Program-made: the position numbers and the translations under genes
Shown: positions 8,824 to 17,667 of the stretch, in pieces
Layout of the letters: every line of letters starts with the position of its first letter
Numbering within the stretch: the stretch's first letter is position 1
NCBI RefSeq assembly: GCF_008635795.1
Contig: NZ_VWRQ01000007.1
Span: 124,001-188,000 of the forward strand
DNA length: 64,000 nt
Direction of reading: 5' to 3'
From: Paenibacillus tepidiphilus
Lineage (GTDB): Bacteria > Bacillota > Bacilli > Paenibacillales > Paenibacillaceae
The notes under the pieces: model-generated
Told to the model about the DNA's origin: nothing
Seen by the model: only the letters and a program-made list of their open reading frames with translations
Databases searched by the model: none

Positions 8824-9975
8824 TTAGAGCGGCAGCTCGTTCACATAATCCGGCGCAGACACCGGCTGACCGTAGTTGACATTATTGGTGCCGGTAACCG
8901 TATCTTTGCCGTTAAGCCGGATTTGCACCGGCGCATCTCCGGCGTTCTGGGCGACCGTCAGCACCACGGATTCCAGCATTTCCTCCGGCACCTCCGATCC
9001 GTCCGCGAACATATCGTCTGTCAGCGAGACAGTGACAACGCCATTCGGTCCAGACTCGACTCCCTCAAGCAGCGTCCCTTGCGTCATGACCATTTCCAGC
9101 CCGTACTGCTTGTCGGGTCCTGTGATCAATTCGTTCAGCGCCGCTTCCACCGGCTGCTCCCCGGCGGGTACAAACCGGGTTACCGGCACATAATATTGCT
9201 GAGTGCCATCAGGAGTGGCTGCGCTGAAATAGACAGTTACAGCGCTGGAATCCATCAGCAGCGAGCCTACCTTCGGCAGGTTGATCCCGAAGCTGCGCGT
9301 GAGCGGCCGGTCCAGCGGGGTGCCGAGCAGCGGCATTTCAGTCAGCTTCTTGCCATCCACCCACAGCTGGACACCCTGAATGTCCTGAAGTCCGGTCAGC
9401 GTCCAGGTTACCGCCTCCAGGATCTTCCGTTCATCGGCGGGATCGTAGTCGTTAAACACCGAATTGAATTCCACTACAGCGAGATGCTCCTTGTCGACGG
9501 AAACCGACTTCACTTCCGTTCCGGCAGGAAGCACTCCCTTGAATCCATCCGGGAGCGCTCCGGCATATTCACCCTTGCTGACGAGCGCCGCCAGCGAGGA
9601 CTCCAGCAGCGATTTCTCATCGCTGCCCGGCAGGCTTACCGATACCGGCGCGAGGAGACCGTTGCCGTCCTCCAGGAAGACGGTAGTCCGCTCCCCGTCT
9701 GCCGGTGCCGCTCCATCTGTCTCTGCAGTCACTCCGCTGTCCGCTGTGTCTACGCTGTCTGCTGTGTCAACGGTATCCTCGCCGGATATCGGCGCAAATA
9801 CGCCGGTGTCCAGCGTAGACTCTCCGCTCATCTGCAGCATCTGCGCTTCGACCTCTTCCGGCGGCGGATCCACCGCGGCCGACTCCGAGCCGAACAGGCC
9901 GCAGCCGGAAAGCGCCAGCGGAACCGCCAGCAGGCAAGCCGCGGACAAGCCGCGGACCGTATTCTTGTGTTTCAT
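8824..9975 (-). CDS. gerM: GerM-type spore germination/sporulation lipoprotein
   Basis: A 383-residue lipoprotein with lipobox LALSGC (Cys25). A low-complexity Asp/Thr/Ala linker (about 50-95, including repeated DTADS/VDTADSG) precedes two GerMN-type domains (about 105-215 and 250-370) with similar layouts. GerM of Bacillus acts in asymmetric division/cortex assembly and in germination. AAAGGGG precedes the ATG at 9975. It heads the gerM-rph-rdgB group, the Bacillus order. A short sequence resembling a sigma-E -10 (TATACAT) is about 50 bp upstream, too weak to call. Confidence 0.9.
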   Translation of the reverse strand: MKHKNTVRGLSAACLLAVPLALSGCGLFGSESAAVDPPPEEVEAQMLQMSGESTLDTGVFAPISGEDTVDTADSVDTADSGVTAETDGAAPADGERTTVFLEDGNGLLAPVSVSLPGSDEKSLLESSLAALVSKGEYAGALPDGFKGVLPAGTEVKSVSVDKEHLAVVEFNSVFNDYDPADERKILEAVTWTLTGLQDIQGVQLWVDGKKLTEMPLLGTPLDRPLTRSFGINLPKVGSLLMDSSAVTVYFSAATPDGTQQYYVPVTRFVPAGEQPVEAALNELITGPDKQYGLEMVMTQGTLLEGVESGPNGVVTVSLTDDMFADGSEVPEEMLESVVLTVAQNAGDAPVQIRLNGKDTVTGTNNVNYGQPVSAPDYVNELPL

Positions 9976-10129
9976 CTTTCACTACCCCTTTCGATTGCTG
10001 AGATCAGCTGGTGCTGGTACTGCTATGTATACGAGCCCTCTGTCCAAAAAATAACAATGGCTTATCCAAAATAATGGCCAAGGCCACGGCTTGTATGAAG
10101 GTTAGCCAATGGCCGGGAGTGGGAGCGCT
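9976..10129. other. Non-coding stretch upstream of gerM
   Basis: Contains the upstream region of gerM. No confident sigma-A promoter was found; no open frame with a ribosome binding site was seen. Confidence 0.4.
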
Positions 10130-10645
10130 ATGGCAGGAGCGTTGGAGCGGCTGCGGTGGAGCGGCTGCGGTGGAGCGGAGCGTTGGAGCGGAGCGTTGGA
10201 GCGGGAGCGTTAGAGCGGAGCGTTAGAGCGGAGCGTTGGAGCGGAGCGATACAGCGGGAGCGATACAGCGGGAGCGATACAGCGGGAGCGATACAGCGGG
10301 AGCGATACAGCGGGAGCGATACAGCGGGAGCGATACAGCAGGAGCGATACAGCGGGAGCGATACAGCAGGAGCGATACAGCGGGAGCGATACAGCGGGAG
10401 CGATACAGCGGGAGCGATACAGCGGGAGCGATACAGCGGGAGCGATACAGCGGGAGCGATACAGCGGGAGCGATACAGCGGAAGCGATACAGCGGAAGCG
10501 ATACAGCGGGAGCGTTGGAGCCGCTGTGTTGGTGCGGCTTCGTTGGAGCGGCTGAGTTAAGCGCGCGATGGAGCCGGAACGATGCTACGAGAGCGACACG
10601 GCAGCTGCGTTGGAGCAGGAGCGACGCTACGGGTGCGATCCGGCG
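10130..10645. repeat. 14-bp minisatellite with degenerate flanks
   Basis: The core at 10244-10509 is 19 head-to-tail units of GAGCGATACAGCGG with only rare A/G changes at the last positions. Flanks 10130-10243 (13-14-bp units of the type GTTGGAGCGGAGC) and 10510-10645 are diverged relatives, as if the core expanded inside an older array. Because 14 is not a multiple of 3, each frame reads a 14-residue peptide repeat, but no ribosome binding site or promoter supports translation. It ends about 26 bp before the pgpA promoter. Confidence 0.9.
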
Positions 10646-10670
10646 GGAGACGACAAAAAGACCAGCTTTC

Positions 10671-10699
10671 TGGACATTACATGGATAGATCAGTACAAT
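10671..10699 (+). promoter_or_regulatory. Sigma-A promoter of pgpA
   Basis: TGGACA (10671-10676), a 17-bp spacer and TACAAT (10694-10699) lie 56 bp before the pgpA ATG, immediately after the repeat array. Confidence 0.65.
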
Positions 10700-10754
10700 C
10701 ACTATACGGCCTGTAAGCGCTGTACATTAATCTACGTCAACGGGGTGAGCAATC

Positions 10755-11351
10755 ATGACAGATACAAAAATTCCTTACAGTCTCAACAGTAAAGCGGTTG
10801 CGGAAGCAACCAAGCACTGGCTGCAAAAACGCGGTGTCACCGTAGAGGAAATCGCCGAGCTGGTACAGTTTCTGCAAAAAAAGTATTACCCAGGACTGAC
10901 CATGGACGAATGTATCCACAATGTCGAGATGGTCCTGAGCAAGCGCGAGGTGCAAAATGCGGTGCTGACCGGAATCCAGCTCGATGTACTGGCGGAAGAA
11001 GGCAAGCTGTTCGGGCCGCTGCAGGATATGATCAAGCATGACGAGAGCCTATATGGCGTAGATGAAATTCTCGCTTTTTCGATCGTGAATGTTTACGGCA
11101 GCATCGGGTTCACGAACTATGGCTATGTAGACAAACTCAAGCCCGGTGTGCTGGAGCGGCTCAATGATAAAAGCACCGGCGAGGTCAACACCTTCCTCGA
11201 CGATATCGTCGGTGCTATCGCTGCAGCGGCTAGCAGCCGGATAGCGCACCGCAAGCAGGCTGAGCGGGAAAAGGAACTCGGCCTACCCCATCAGCCCGAA
11301 GACATCGAGCCCGCCGCCAAGAAGGCAGCCGCTGAAGAAGCACCGGAATAA
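10755..11351 (+). CDS. pgpA: Phosphatidylglycerophosphatase A family protein
   Basis: A 198-residue protein of the PgpA/YutG family, which dephosphorylates phosphatidylglycerophosphate in phospholipid synthesis. Unlike proteobacterial PgpA it lacks clear membrane helices, as in the Bacillus YutG form. Typical blocks are LQKKYYPGLTMDEC, HDESLYGVDEILAFSIVNVYGSIGFTNYGYVDK and FLDDIVGAIAAAASSRIAHR. GGGGTGA lies 6 nt before the ATG. The C-terminal 30 residues are charged and variable. It is a single-gene unit, oriented opposite to its neighbours. Confidence 0.88.
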   Translation: MTDTKIPYSLNSKAVAEATKHWLQKRGVTVEEIAELVQFLQKKYYPGLTMDECIHNVEMVLSKREVQNAVLTGIQLDVLAEEGKLFGPLQDMIKHDESLYGVDEILAFSIVNVYGSIGFTNYGYVDKLKPGVLERLNDKSTGEVNTFLDDIVGAIAAAASSRIAHRKQAEREKELGLPHQPEDIEPAAKKAAAEEAPE

Positions 11352-11712
11352 GCCCGAGGGACTACGGAAGACCGACTGAAGTCTGGTGCAGGCGCCGGTG
11401 AGCAGGGGTGACGGGGAAGGATAGCCAAATGCAGCACAGCAATGACAGGGAAGACTAGCGGATGAGGTGCAGGGATGACCGGGAAGGCAAGCGGATGCGG
11501 CACAGCAGAGTTTGTGTGACTAGCCGGGACTGGGGAACATGGTTGCGCTGGTGAGTAACGTTCTTGCTGGGAGCCGCTACGTAGCGGTGGTGTGTTGAGT
11601 AACCTGGACCGCAGTATGCTGGCGCTGGTGAGTAATGTTCGGCGTTCGTGCTGGAAGCCGCTGCGCTCACTTTATGCATGACGCCACTCCGCTTTGCAAC
11701 CGATGGAATACT
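11352..11712. repeat. Degenerate direct repeats downstream of pgpA
   Basis: Two families of imperfect repeats are visible: about three copies of GGGATGACCGGGAAGGCAAG-like units between 11402 and 11505, and two copies of GCGCTGGTGAGTAA followed by a CTGG(G/A)AGCCGCT motif (near 11548-11585 and 11624-11667). No gene is supported here. Confidence 0.5.
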
Positions 11713-11897
11713 GTTGCGGACCCCAGAGCCCTTATTTGGGCTGTGACGCCTGTTTTTCTGATCTTACGGACTCCAGAGCCGCTATTCGGGTGATTCGCCC
11801 CAGTATTGGGGTGTTTCTTACCGAATAGCGGCTTCTCTGTCCGTTAGCGCGGCAAAAGCAGCCGACAAAGGCAAATAGCGGCCCCTGTGTCCGTTAG
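11713..11897. repeat. Four-copy inverted repeat cluster
   Basis: Two forward copies of CGGAC(C/T)CCAGAGCC followed by (G/C)(C/T)TATT (11716-11738, 11767-11788) face two reverse copies containing AATAGCGGC...TGTCCGTTAG (11821-11846, 11874-11897). The arms can fold into a large cruciform. Small stems (CCCCA/TGGGG, AGCCC/GGGCT) lie between. Position and form suggest a dispersed intergenic palindromic element. Confidence 0.65.
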
Positions 11898-12149
11898 ACC
11901 ATGGATGGCATGTGACGGCTAGGTATGCCTTATAGGCAAGTTGCATGCTTGGCCCAACAGCCGCTGCATAACAGCTACACCGCGCAGCAACGAGCTTACG
12001 CGCACACCCTGCCATGCCCGGCCCCAGCATGCCCGGCAACGCCTCAGCTCTAGCCTTCACCCGCTCGGCCGGCACACCCGCCCCGCGTTTCCTGCACGGG
12101 CGCACGCAGTGCCGTAGCACCGCAAGCGTGGCGCGACCCTGCGCTGCCT

Positions 12150-13187
12150 TCACCGCAGCGCCGCGTACACCGCCGGCGCCCCGGGAGCAGGCCCGCGCAG
12201 CTCAGCCTGCTCCCGGCGCACGAGCTCGGCGAGATGAGCCAGCGCCTCGCTCATGGCAAAGCGCATCTGATGCGCGCTTGAGATCCGGCTGCGGAACAGC
12301 GCCTCGCAGACCGCAAAACCGCTCAGCGGGCCGTCCGCCAGCAGGCCCGCCACCTTGTCCAGCCGCTCCTCATGATGGAGGAGCAGGCTCTGTACCCGGG
12401 CCGTGAACCCGGTGAACGGCTCGCGGTGTCCCGGGAACGCCAGTGTGACCGGGACGCCCTCCAGCAGCCGCAGCCCATCCATGAAGGTGAGCAGAGGCTG
12501 CGGGTCGCTGCCGGGCTGCAGGCCGACGTTCGGCGAGATCTGCGGCAGCACGGCATCGCCGCACAGCAGCTGGCCGCTGGCGGCATGGTGGAACGACAGA
12601 TGGCCCGGCGCATGCCCGCCGGTCAGCAGCGGCCGCCACTCCCGGCCGCCCATCACAAACGGTGCAGCCGGGTCGATGAAATCGACCTCCGGCTGCGGTG
12701 CCACCTGGGGCGCGAAGCTCTCCAGGTGCTCCCGCACCGCCGCCAGCCACGGCTCCGGCATGCCGTGCCGGGCGAACAGCTGCGGCAGCGCATCGTTCAG
12801 CGTCGCCGCCGGGCCCCAGGACATCTGCGCCTCCCTGTAGGCGCGCTCGCCCATCCAGACCCGGCCGCCGCTGCGCTCCTGCAGCCAGCCGGCCAGGCCG
12901 TAGTGGTCGGGGTGATGATGGGTTACGACAATCCGTCGCACCGCCGTCCATGCGTACCCCAGCTCCGCCAGCACCCCTTCCCAGGCCAGCTCCGTCTCCG
13001 CCGTATGCGGCCCGGGGTCGATTACGGTCAGACTGCCGTCTTCCTCCGGCAGAATATAGCAGTTCACCTGGCGCAGCGGCGGCGCCATCGGCATCGACGC
13101 CCGCAGGATGCCGCCGTCCCAGCGCGTGAGCTCCGCGCTGCGCATACCGTCTGTGCCGCCACCGCGCAAATCCCGGCCCGATACCAT
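12150..13187 (-). CDS. MBL-fold metallo-hydrolase
   Basis: A 345-residue metallo-beta-lactamase-fold protein. The metal-binding motif H-x-H-x-D-H is at 90-95 (THHHPDHYGLAGW), with GGHAPGHLSFHH and LLCGDAVLP supplying further ligands. A C-terminal helical region of about 90 residues resembles the winged-helix tail of LACTB2-like hydrolases. The substrate is unknown. Its ATG overlaps the methyltransferase stop as TAATG; a second ATG 14 codons later is an alternative start. Base composition is clearly richer in G+C than neighbouring genes. The preceding 150 bp of non-coding DNA (12000-12149) is equally G+C-rich. Confidence 0.88.
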   Translation of the reverse strand: MVSGRDLRGGGTDGMRSAELTRWDGGILRASMPMAPPLRQVNCYILPEEDGSLTVIDPGPHTAETELAWEGVLAELGYAWTAVRRIVVTHHHPDHYGLAGWLQERSGGRVWMGERAYREAQMSWGPAATLNDALPQLFARHGMPEPWLAAVREHLESFAPQVAPQPEVDFIDPAAPFVMGGREWRPLLTGGHAPGHLSFHHAASGQLLCGDAVLPQISPNVGLQPGSDPQPLLTFMDGLRLLEGVPVTLAFPGHREPFTGFTARVQSLLLHHEERLDKVAGLLADGPLSGFAVCEALFRSRISSAHQMRFAMSEALAHLAELVRREQAELRGPAPGAPAVYAALR

Positions 13188-13924
13188 TACTCGGGCCGGG
13201 TACCGGTGAATATCATGCGGGTGGAAGTTTCCGCATGATATTCACCTTCGTCGTAGCTGCCGTGCACGGCTTTCAGCGACAGGCCGGCCGCAGAGAGCAG
13301 CGCGCTGAATTGCTCCAGCGGGTACAGCTTGACCCGTTCCTGGTAGACGCGCGGCGTGCTGTCTGTTTTGGAGGTCAGGACAATATTTTTTTTGACATAG
13401 CCGTCTTCGATCCGCCGCGATTCATCGATCAGGGTATCGCCGTCCTCGCGGGTGGAATGCGGCACCAGATGCTTGATGACATAGGCCGGATTCAGATAGT
13501 CGATAATGAATTTCCCGCCCGGCTTCAGCATCCGGTGGATTTCCTTCAGAACCTTGACCTGCTCTTCATCCTCCTCAAAATACCCGAACGATGTGAACAG
13601 ATTGACCACTGCGTCGAAGCCCCCCGCAAGCGGCAGCTGCCGCATATCGGAACGGACCCAGGTTATGGCCTCTGCTCCCTCCAAGGTACGCGCTTCCCGC
13701 AGCAGCACCTCGGACAGATCGACGCCGGTCACCTCATATCCGGCCTCGGCCAGCGCTACCGAATGGCGGCCCATCCCGCAGCATAAATCCAGCACCTTAG
13801 CGCCTTGCGGCAGGCTGAGCCAGCCGATCATCGACTCCACCTCACGCCGGGCCCCGCTGAAATCCCGGTGTCTGTATACGATCAGATAGTCCTCTCCAAA
13901 GCTTCTCTCGTACCATTCACTCAT
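13187..13924 (-). CDS. Class I SAM-dependent methyltransferase
   Basis: A 245-residue cytoplasmic methyltransferase. SAM-binding motif I is VLDLCCGMGRHSVALAEAGY (near 41-60), followed by VTGVDLSE and the Asp-containing WVRSDMRQLPL. The acceptor substrate cannot be told from sequence. GAGGAGA precedes the ATG at 13924. It is translationally coupled to the MBL hydrolase downstream, which suggests a shared but unknown small-molecule role. Confidence 0.88.
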   Translation of the reverse strand: MSEWYERSFGEDYLIVYRHRDFSGARREVESMIGWLSLPQGAKVLDLCCGMGRHSVALAEAGYEVTGVDLSEVLLREARTLEGAEAITWVRSDMRQLPLAGGFDAVVNLFTSFGYFEEDEEQVKVLKEIHRMLKPGGKFIIDYLNPAYVIKHLVPHSTREDGDTLIDESRRIEDGYVKKNIVLTSKTDSTPRVYQERVKLYPLEQFSALLSAAGLSLKAVHGSYDEGEYHAETSTRMIFTGTRPE

Positions 13925-14030
13925 CTGCCGTCTCCTCCCCAGGCGGACCTGGCCGCCTTCCAGTCTCTCTATGTATCGTAAACCGTTAGCAAGTTATCGA
14001 CATTGTACCGCTTTTTCGGGCAAACTCAAA

Positions 14031-14076
14031 GAAGAGTTGCCAATTCGCCACAGTTCCCATGGCACGGCAACTCTTC
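14031..14076 (-). terminator. Terminator-like hairpin after the GH13 gene
   Basis: Eleven-base arms GAAGAGTTGCC (14031-14041) and GGCAACTCTTC (14066-14076) with a 24-nt loop; a T-rich stretch follows on the minus strand. It probably ends the alpha-glucosidase transcript. Confidence 0.6.
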
Positions 14077-14083
14077 GCAGTAT

Positions 14084-15775
14084 TTATTCCTGGCGCTGCA
14101 GATAGACCCTGGCTTCATAGGGCCGCAGCTTCAGCTCCCGCAAGTCCTCACCTTTGACCGGCGCATAGTTGGAGATCAGGAGCTCCAGCTTCTCCGGCGC
14201 AAACTCCGCAGACAGCTCCAGCAACGGTTCACCCTTGAAAAAATTCAGGATCACCAGCAGGCGTTCGTCCTCCAGCGTACGGCTATATACGTAAATTTCC
14301 GGATGCTCCTCCAGATGAAGGGCATATTCGCCGTACACAATGACCTTATGCTTCCTCCGAAGCTCAATCAACTTCTTATAGTAATGGTAGATCGAATCCG
14401 GGTCCTTGAGTGCATTCGCTGCATTAATTTCCTGGGAATTGGCATTCACCCGAATCCACGGCGTACCGGTGGTGAAGCCGCCCTCTTCGCTGTCATCCCA
14501 CTGCATGGGAGTGCGTGCATTATCGCGGCTTTTCAGATGAATGGCCTTCATGATATCGGCTTCGGGAACTCCCTGGTTGCGCTTTTCCTCATAAAAATTC
14601 AGCGTCTCCACATCCCGGTAATCGTCGATCGACTCAAACGCCACATTGGTCATCCCCAGCTCTTCGCCCTGATAGATGTAGGGTGTCCCCTCCAGCATGT
14701 GGACGAAGGTTGCCAGCATTTTGGCGGAAGGCACCCGGTAGAACAGATCGTCGCCGAAACGTGACACCGACCGCGGCTGATCGTGATTGCAGAGATAATT
14801 CGCATTCCATCCCCGGTTATGCAGGACCGTCTGCCAGCCGGAAATGATACGCTTCAGCTCCAGCAGACTCCAGGGCACCACATCCCATCTGCCGCTGCCC
14901 GGCGAGGCCGCATCAATATTCATATGCTCGAACTGGAAGGTCATGTTCAGCTCACGCCGCCCGTCCCCGACGTAATCGAGCGCCTGCTCCGGTCCGAGGC
15001 CCGAGGTCTCCCCGACGGTCATGATGTCATAATAATAGAGCACCTTGTCATACAAATTCTGCAGCAAAGTGTGCACATGCTCCAGATTGGAGAACATGTC
15101 GTAAGCGCGCACGGTGACTGTTCCGCCAGGGTTGTCGGCATCGGGATATCCTTCTTTTTTGACCAGATGGGCCACTGCGTCGAAGCGGAAGCCGTCAACT
15201 CCCTTCTTGAGCCACCACTGTACCATGTCATGCAGCTTGTCGATCACTACCGGATTGTCCCAGTTCAAATCGGGCTGGTATTTGGAATACAGATGCAGAT
15301 AATACTCGTCCGTCTGAGGATCATACTCCCACACCGAGCCGCTGAAATACGATTCCCAGTTGTTCGGGGGACCGCCGTTCTTCCCCTTGCGCCATATATA
15401 GTAGTCCCGCTTCGGATTGTCCTTCGAGCTCCGCGACTCCACGAACCACGGGTGTTCATGCGAGGTATGGTTCAGCACCAGGTCCATCATCAGCTTCATT
15501 CCGCGCGCATGCATCTCCCGCAGCAACAGGTCAAAATCATCCATCGTGCCGAATTCCTTCATAATGTCGCAATAATCGCTGATATCATAGCCGTTGTCAT
15601 GGTTCGGCGATTTATAAATCGGGCAGACCCAGATGACATCGACACCCAGATTCTGCAGGTAATCCAGCTTGGACAAAATCCCGCGCAAATCGCCGATCCC
15701 GTCCCCGTTACTGTCCATAAAGCTGATGGGGTATATCTGATAAACAACGCTTTCCTTCCACCATTTCGGGTTCAC
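14084..15775 (-). CDS. GH13 alpha-glucosidase / oligo-1,6-glucosidase
   Basis: A 563-residue cytoplasmic alpha-amylase-family enzyme cleaving short alpha-glucosides (isomaltose/maltose type). Numbered from the GTG at 15775, the catalytic residues are Asp199 (GFRFDAVAHL), Glu256 (MTVGETSG) and Asp332 (CNHDQPRSVSRFGDD), at or within a few residues of the positions known in oligo-1,6-glucosidases. NGDGIGDLRGI and the C-terminal beta domain are present. GTG 15775 is chosen because GGAGGGAG lies 5 nt upstream and the protein then starts VNPKWWKESVVYQIYP like relatives; a TTG 12 codons earlier lacks a binding site. It stands alone, so regulation is unclear. Trehalose-6-phosphate hydrolase is a less likely alternative. 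Confidence 0.9.
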   Translation of the reverse strand: MNPKWWKESVVYQIYPISFMDSNGDGIGDLRGILSKLDYLQNLGVDVIWVCPIYKSPNHDNGYDISDYCDIMKEFGTMDDFDLLLREMHARGMKLMMDLVLNHTSHEHPWFVESRSSKDNPKRDYYIWRKGKNGGPPNNWESYFSGSVWEYDPQTDEYYLHLYSKYQPDLNWDNPVVIDKLHDMVQWWLKKGVDGFRFDAVAHLVKKEGYPDADNPGGTVTVRAYDMFSNLEHVHTLLQNLYDKVLYYYDIMTVGETSGLGPEQALDYVGDGRRELNMTFQFEHMNIDAASPGSGRWDVVPWSLLELKRIISGWQTVLHNRGWNANYLCNHDQPRSVSRFGDDLFYRVPSAKMLATFVHMLEGTPYIYQGEELGMTNVAFESIDDYRDVETLNFYEEKRNQGVPEADIMKAIHLKSRDNARTPMQWDDSEEGGFTTGTPWIRVNANSQEINAANALKDPDSIYHYYKKLIELRRKHKVIVYGEYALHLEEHPEIYVYSRTLEDERLLVILNFFKGEPLLELSAEFAPEKLELLISNYAPVKGEDLRELKLRPYEARVYLQRQE

Positions 15776-16045
15776 TGCCGCTCCCTCCGCTTCATTCAGT
15801 GCTATAGTCAAGCATTAATATATCTTAACCATACGACAGGAAATGAATAACAAAGGGCGGTCTGCAGCCAGCTTTGACCTGTGCGCCAAGATTAATCCAG
15901 AGAACGGGTTAAGACAAGTACCTGAATGGTTGTTCAACTACTGCTCTTCTCAAAGATTAGGTCAATCAGCGCCACCGGACATGCCAAAATGCTAACCTAA
16001 AAATCCAGGCTACCACCTTAAGGTACCCCTTCATTTTCTGACTGC
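15776..16045. other. Non-coding stretch upstream of the GH13 gene
   Basis: Holds the presumed promoter region of the alpha-glucosidase; on the minus strand a TATATT is a possible -10, without a convincing -35. No gene or other structure was recognised. Confidence 0.35.
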
Positions 16046-16309
16046 AGCACATTGTGGTCGGTTTGTCGTACACATTTGGCTATTCCCCCATGCGCCAGCT
16101 CATTGCTGATGGTAGTCGGTTTTTCGCACACATTTGGCCACTTTACCCTCGCCGTAGCACATTGTGGTCGGTTTTTCGTACACATCTGGCCACTTTACCC
16201 TCGCACCAGCACATTGTGGTCGGTTTTTCATACACATTGGCCACTTTACCACCGCACAAGCACATTGTGGTCGGTTTTTCGTACACATTTGCTATTCACC
16301 CCATGCTGC
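16046..16309. repeat. Five-copy 51-59-bp tandem repeat
   Basis: Copies start at 16046, 16097, 16156, 16208 and 16259 and share AGCACATTGTGGTCGG, then TTTTTCGTACACAT, then TGGCCACTTTACC. The second copy carries an 8-bp longer variant. There are no unique spacers, so this is not CRISPR. Open frames through it have no ribosome binding site and read as repeats. It lies between the nif terminator and the GH13 gene. Confidence 0.85.
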
Positions 16310-16343
16310 AGCACGGCTGCCAGCGGTCAGACACCGTACCCGC

Positions 16344-16393
16344 AAATAAAAACAAGCGGCAAAGCGCCTTTGCTCAAGGCGCTTTGCCGCTTG
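16344..16393 (-). terminator. Strong terminator of the nif operon
   Basis: A perfect 18-bp stem (16353-16370 with 16376-16393, 5-nt loop) is followed on the minus strand by a run of T residues interrupted by one A (16344-16352). It lies about 130 bp after the nifV stop and has the form of an intrinsic terminator. Confidence 0.9.
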
Positions 16394-16429
16394 CTCTCTT
16401 CATAGCCTGCTTCCGTCCAATGTATCCGC

Positions 16430-16464
16430 AAGAGAGTGAACCGGATGAACCTGTTCACTCTCTT
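16430..16464. other. Perfect 12-bp hairpin downstream of nifV
   Basis: AAGAGAGTGAAC (16430-16441) pairs with GTTCACTCTCTT (16453-16464). It has no U-tract, so it is more likely a 3'-end protecting stem between nifV and the main terminator. Confidence 0.6.
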
Positions 16465-16524
16465 ACCTGCTGACTCTCTTATAGATAGCCTGGCCCGTTC
16501 GCTAAAGCAGGGCCAGCCAGCGCC

Positions 16525-17667
16525 TTACACCACATGCTGGGCCCGCTGCTGGTCCTCCATCAGCCACTGCACCAGCATAACCTCCGGCACCGGACCCTTG
16601 CGGGCGTCCGCATACTCGCGCACCCGCTCCAGCAGCCGGGCCGCCGTCTCGGCGTTCACACTCAGCCCCCGCTGCTGCAGTGCATGGATCACTGCTCCGC
16701 TGCCGGAATGCTTGCCCAGCACAAAGCTATGCGCCCGGCCCACCTCTGCCGGATCAAAGGTCTGATAGGTCATTTTCTCCTTCATTAAGCCGTCCACATG
16801 GATGCCGGACTCATGCGTGAATGCCAATTGCCCGACAATCGGCTTGGCGTCGCCGACGCTGCGTCCGGAGGCCGCGATGACCTTATCGGCCAGCCCCTGC
16901 AGAAGCTCCGGCTTAATGCCGGTATGGCCGCCGTACAAATGGCGCCAGGCCATCACCACTTCCTCCATGGCAGCGTTGCCGGTACGCTCGCCGATGCCGG
17001 CCACCGTCGTGCTGGCCCACACGGCACCGGCGGCAATGCCGCTCAGCGTATTGGCACAGGCCAGACCGAAATCGTTATGGCAGTGCACCTCCAGCTCCAC
17101 ATCAGCCGGAACAGCACCGAGCAGTTCCTTCACCCGCGCTGCCATCTGCCCCGGATGATGCGCCGAAACCGTGTCGGCATAGCGGAATCTCCGCACGCCT
17201 TCACGGTATAAGGTGTTAACCACTTCGGCCAGATATCCCATTTCCGCCCTGGAGGAATCCTCCATCCCGACCGACACCGTCATGCCGAGCCGCAGGCCGT
17301 ATTCGGCGGCGCGCTGCAGCCTGTGCAGCCCTTCCGCCGGCGTCAGCCCCAGCTTGCCATGCAGCTGAATCAGCGATACCGGGAGGGAGACATGGCTCCA
17401 GTTCACCCCGGTACTCCGGGCTTTGTCGATATCTCCGATGACCGAACGGTTCCAGGTCATCAGCTTCATTGGAAGCCCCAGCTCGAATATCGCAGCGATA
17501 TCCTCCTGTTCGCGCTTACCCATGGCAGGAATTCCTATTTCCGCCTGATCCACCCCGCACTCCGACAGCAACTTTGCGATTTCCAGCTTTTCCGCCCTCG
17601 TGAATGAAACACCAGCCGCCTGTTCGCCATCTCTTAACGTCGTGTCGCATAGCTTGAGACTGTTCAC
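16525..17667 (-). CDS. nifV: Homocitrate synthase NifV
   Basis: A 380-residue enzyme condensing acetyl-CoA and 2-oxoglutarate to homocitrate, the organic ligand of FeMo-cofactor. The HMGL-like barrel starts with LCDTTLRDGEQAAGVSF; metal and substrate residues lie in EVHCHNDFGLACANT, and VAGIGERTGNAAMEE and HESGIHVDG are typical. The start is GTG at 17667: AAGGAGGT lies 5 nt upstream and the GTG overlaps the hesA stop as GTGA. A frame extending ten codons further has no such signal. It is the last gene of the nif operon. Confidence 0.95.
   Translation of the reverse strand: MNSLKLCDTTLRDGEQAAGVSFTRAEKLEIAKLLSECGVDQAEIGIPAMGKREQEDIAAIFELGLPMKLMTWNRSVIGDIDKARSTGVNWSHVSLPVSLIQLHGKLGLTPAEGLHRLQRAAEYGLRLGMTVSVGMEDSSRAEMGYLAEVVNTLYREGVRRFRYADTVSAHHPGQMAARVKELLGAVPADVELEVHCHNDFGLACANTLSGIAAGAVWASTTVAGIGERTGNAAMEEVVMAWRHLYGGHTGIKPELLQGLADKVIAASGRSVGDAKPIVGQLAFTHESGIHVDGLMKEKMTYQTFDPAEVGRAHSFVLGKHSGSGAVIHALQQRGLSVNAETAARLLERVREYADARKGPVPEVMLVQWLMEDQQRAQHVV

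Noticed and set aside
10156..10688. Long open frames through the 14-bp repeat on both strands
   Set aside because: They exist because the repeat lacks stops; there is no ribosome binding site, the composition is pure repeat, and one overlaps the pgpA promoter.
11818..12153. A 111-residue minus-strand frame after the MBL gene
   Set aside because: Composition is Arg/Ala/Cys-rich as expected from G+C-rich non-coding DNA, and it runs into the inverted-repeat cluster.
16054..16473. Open frames across the 51-bp repeat
   Set aside because: Repetitive product, no start signal, and it overlaps the nif terminator.
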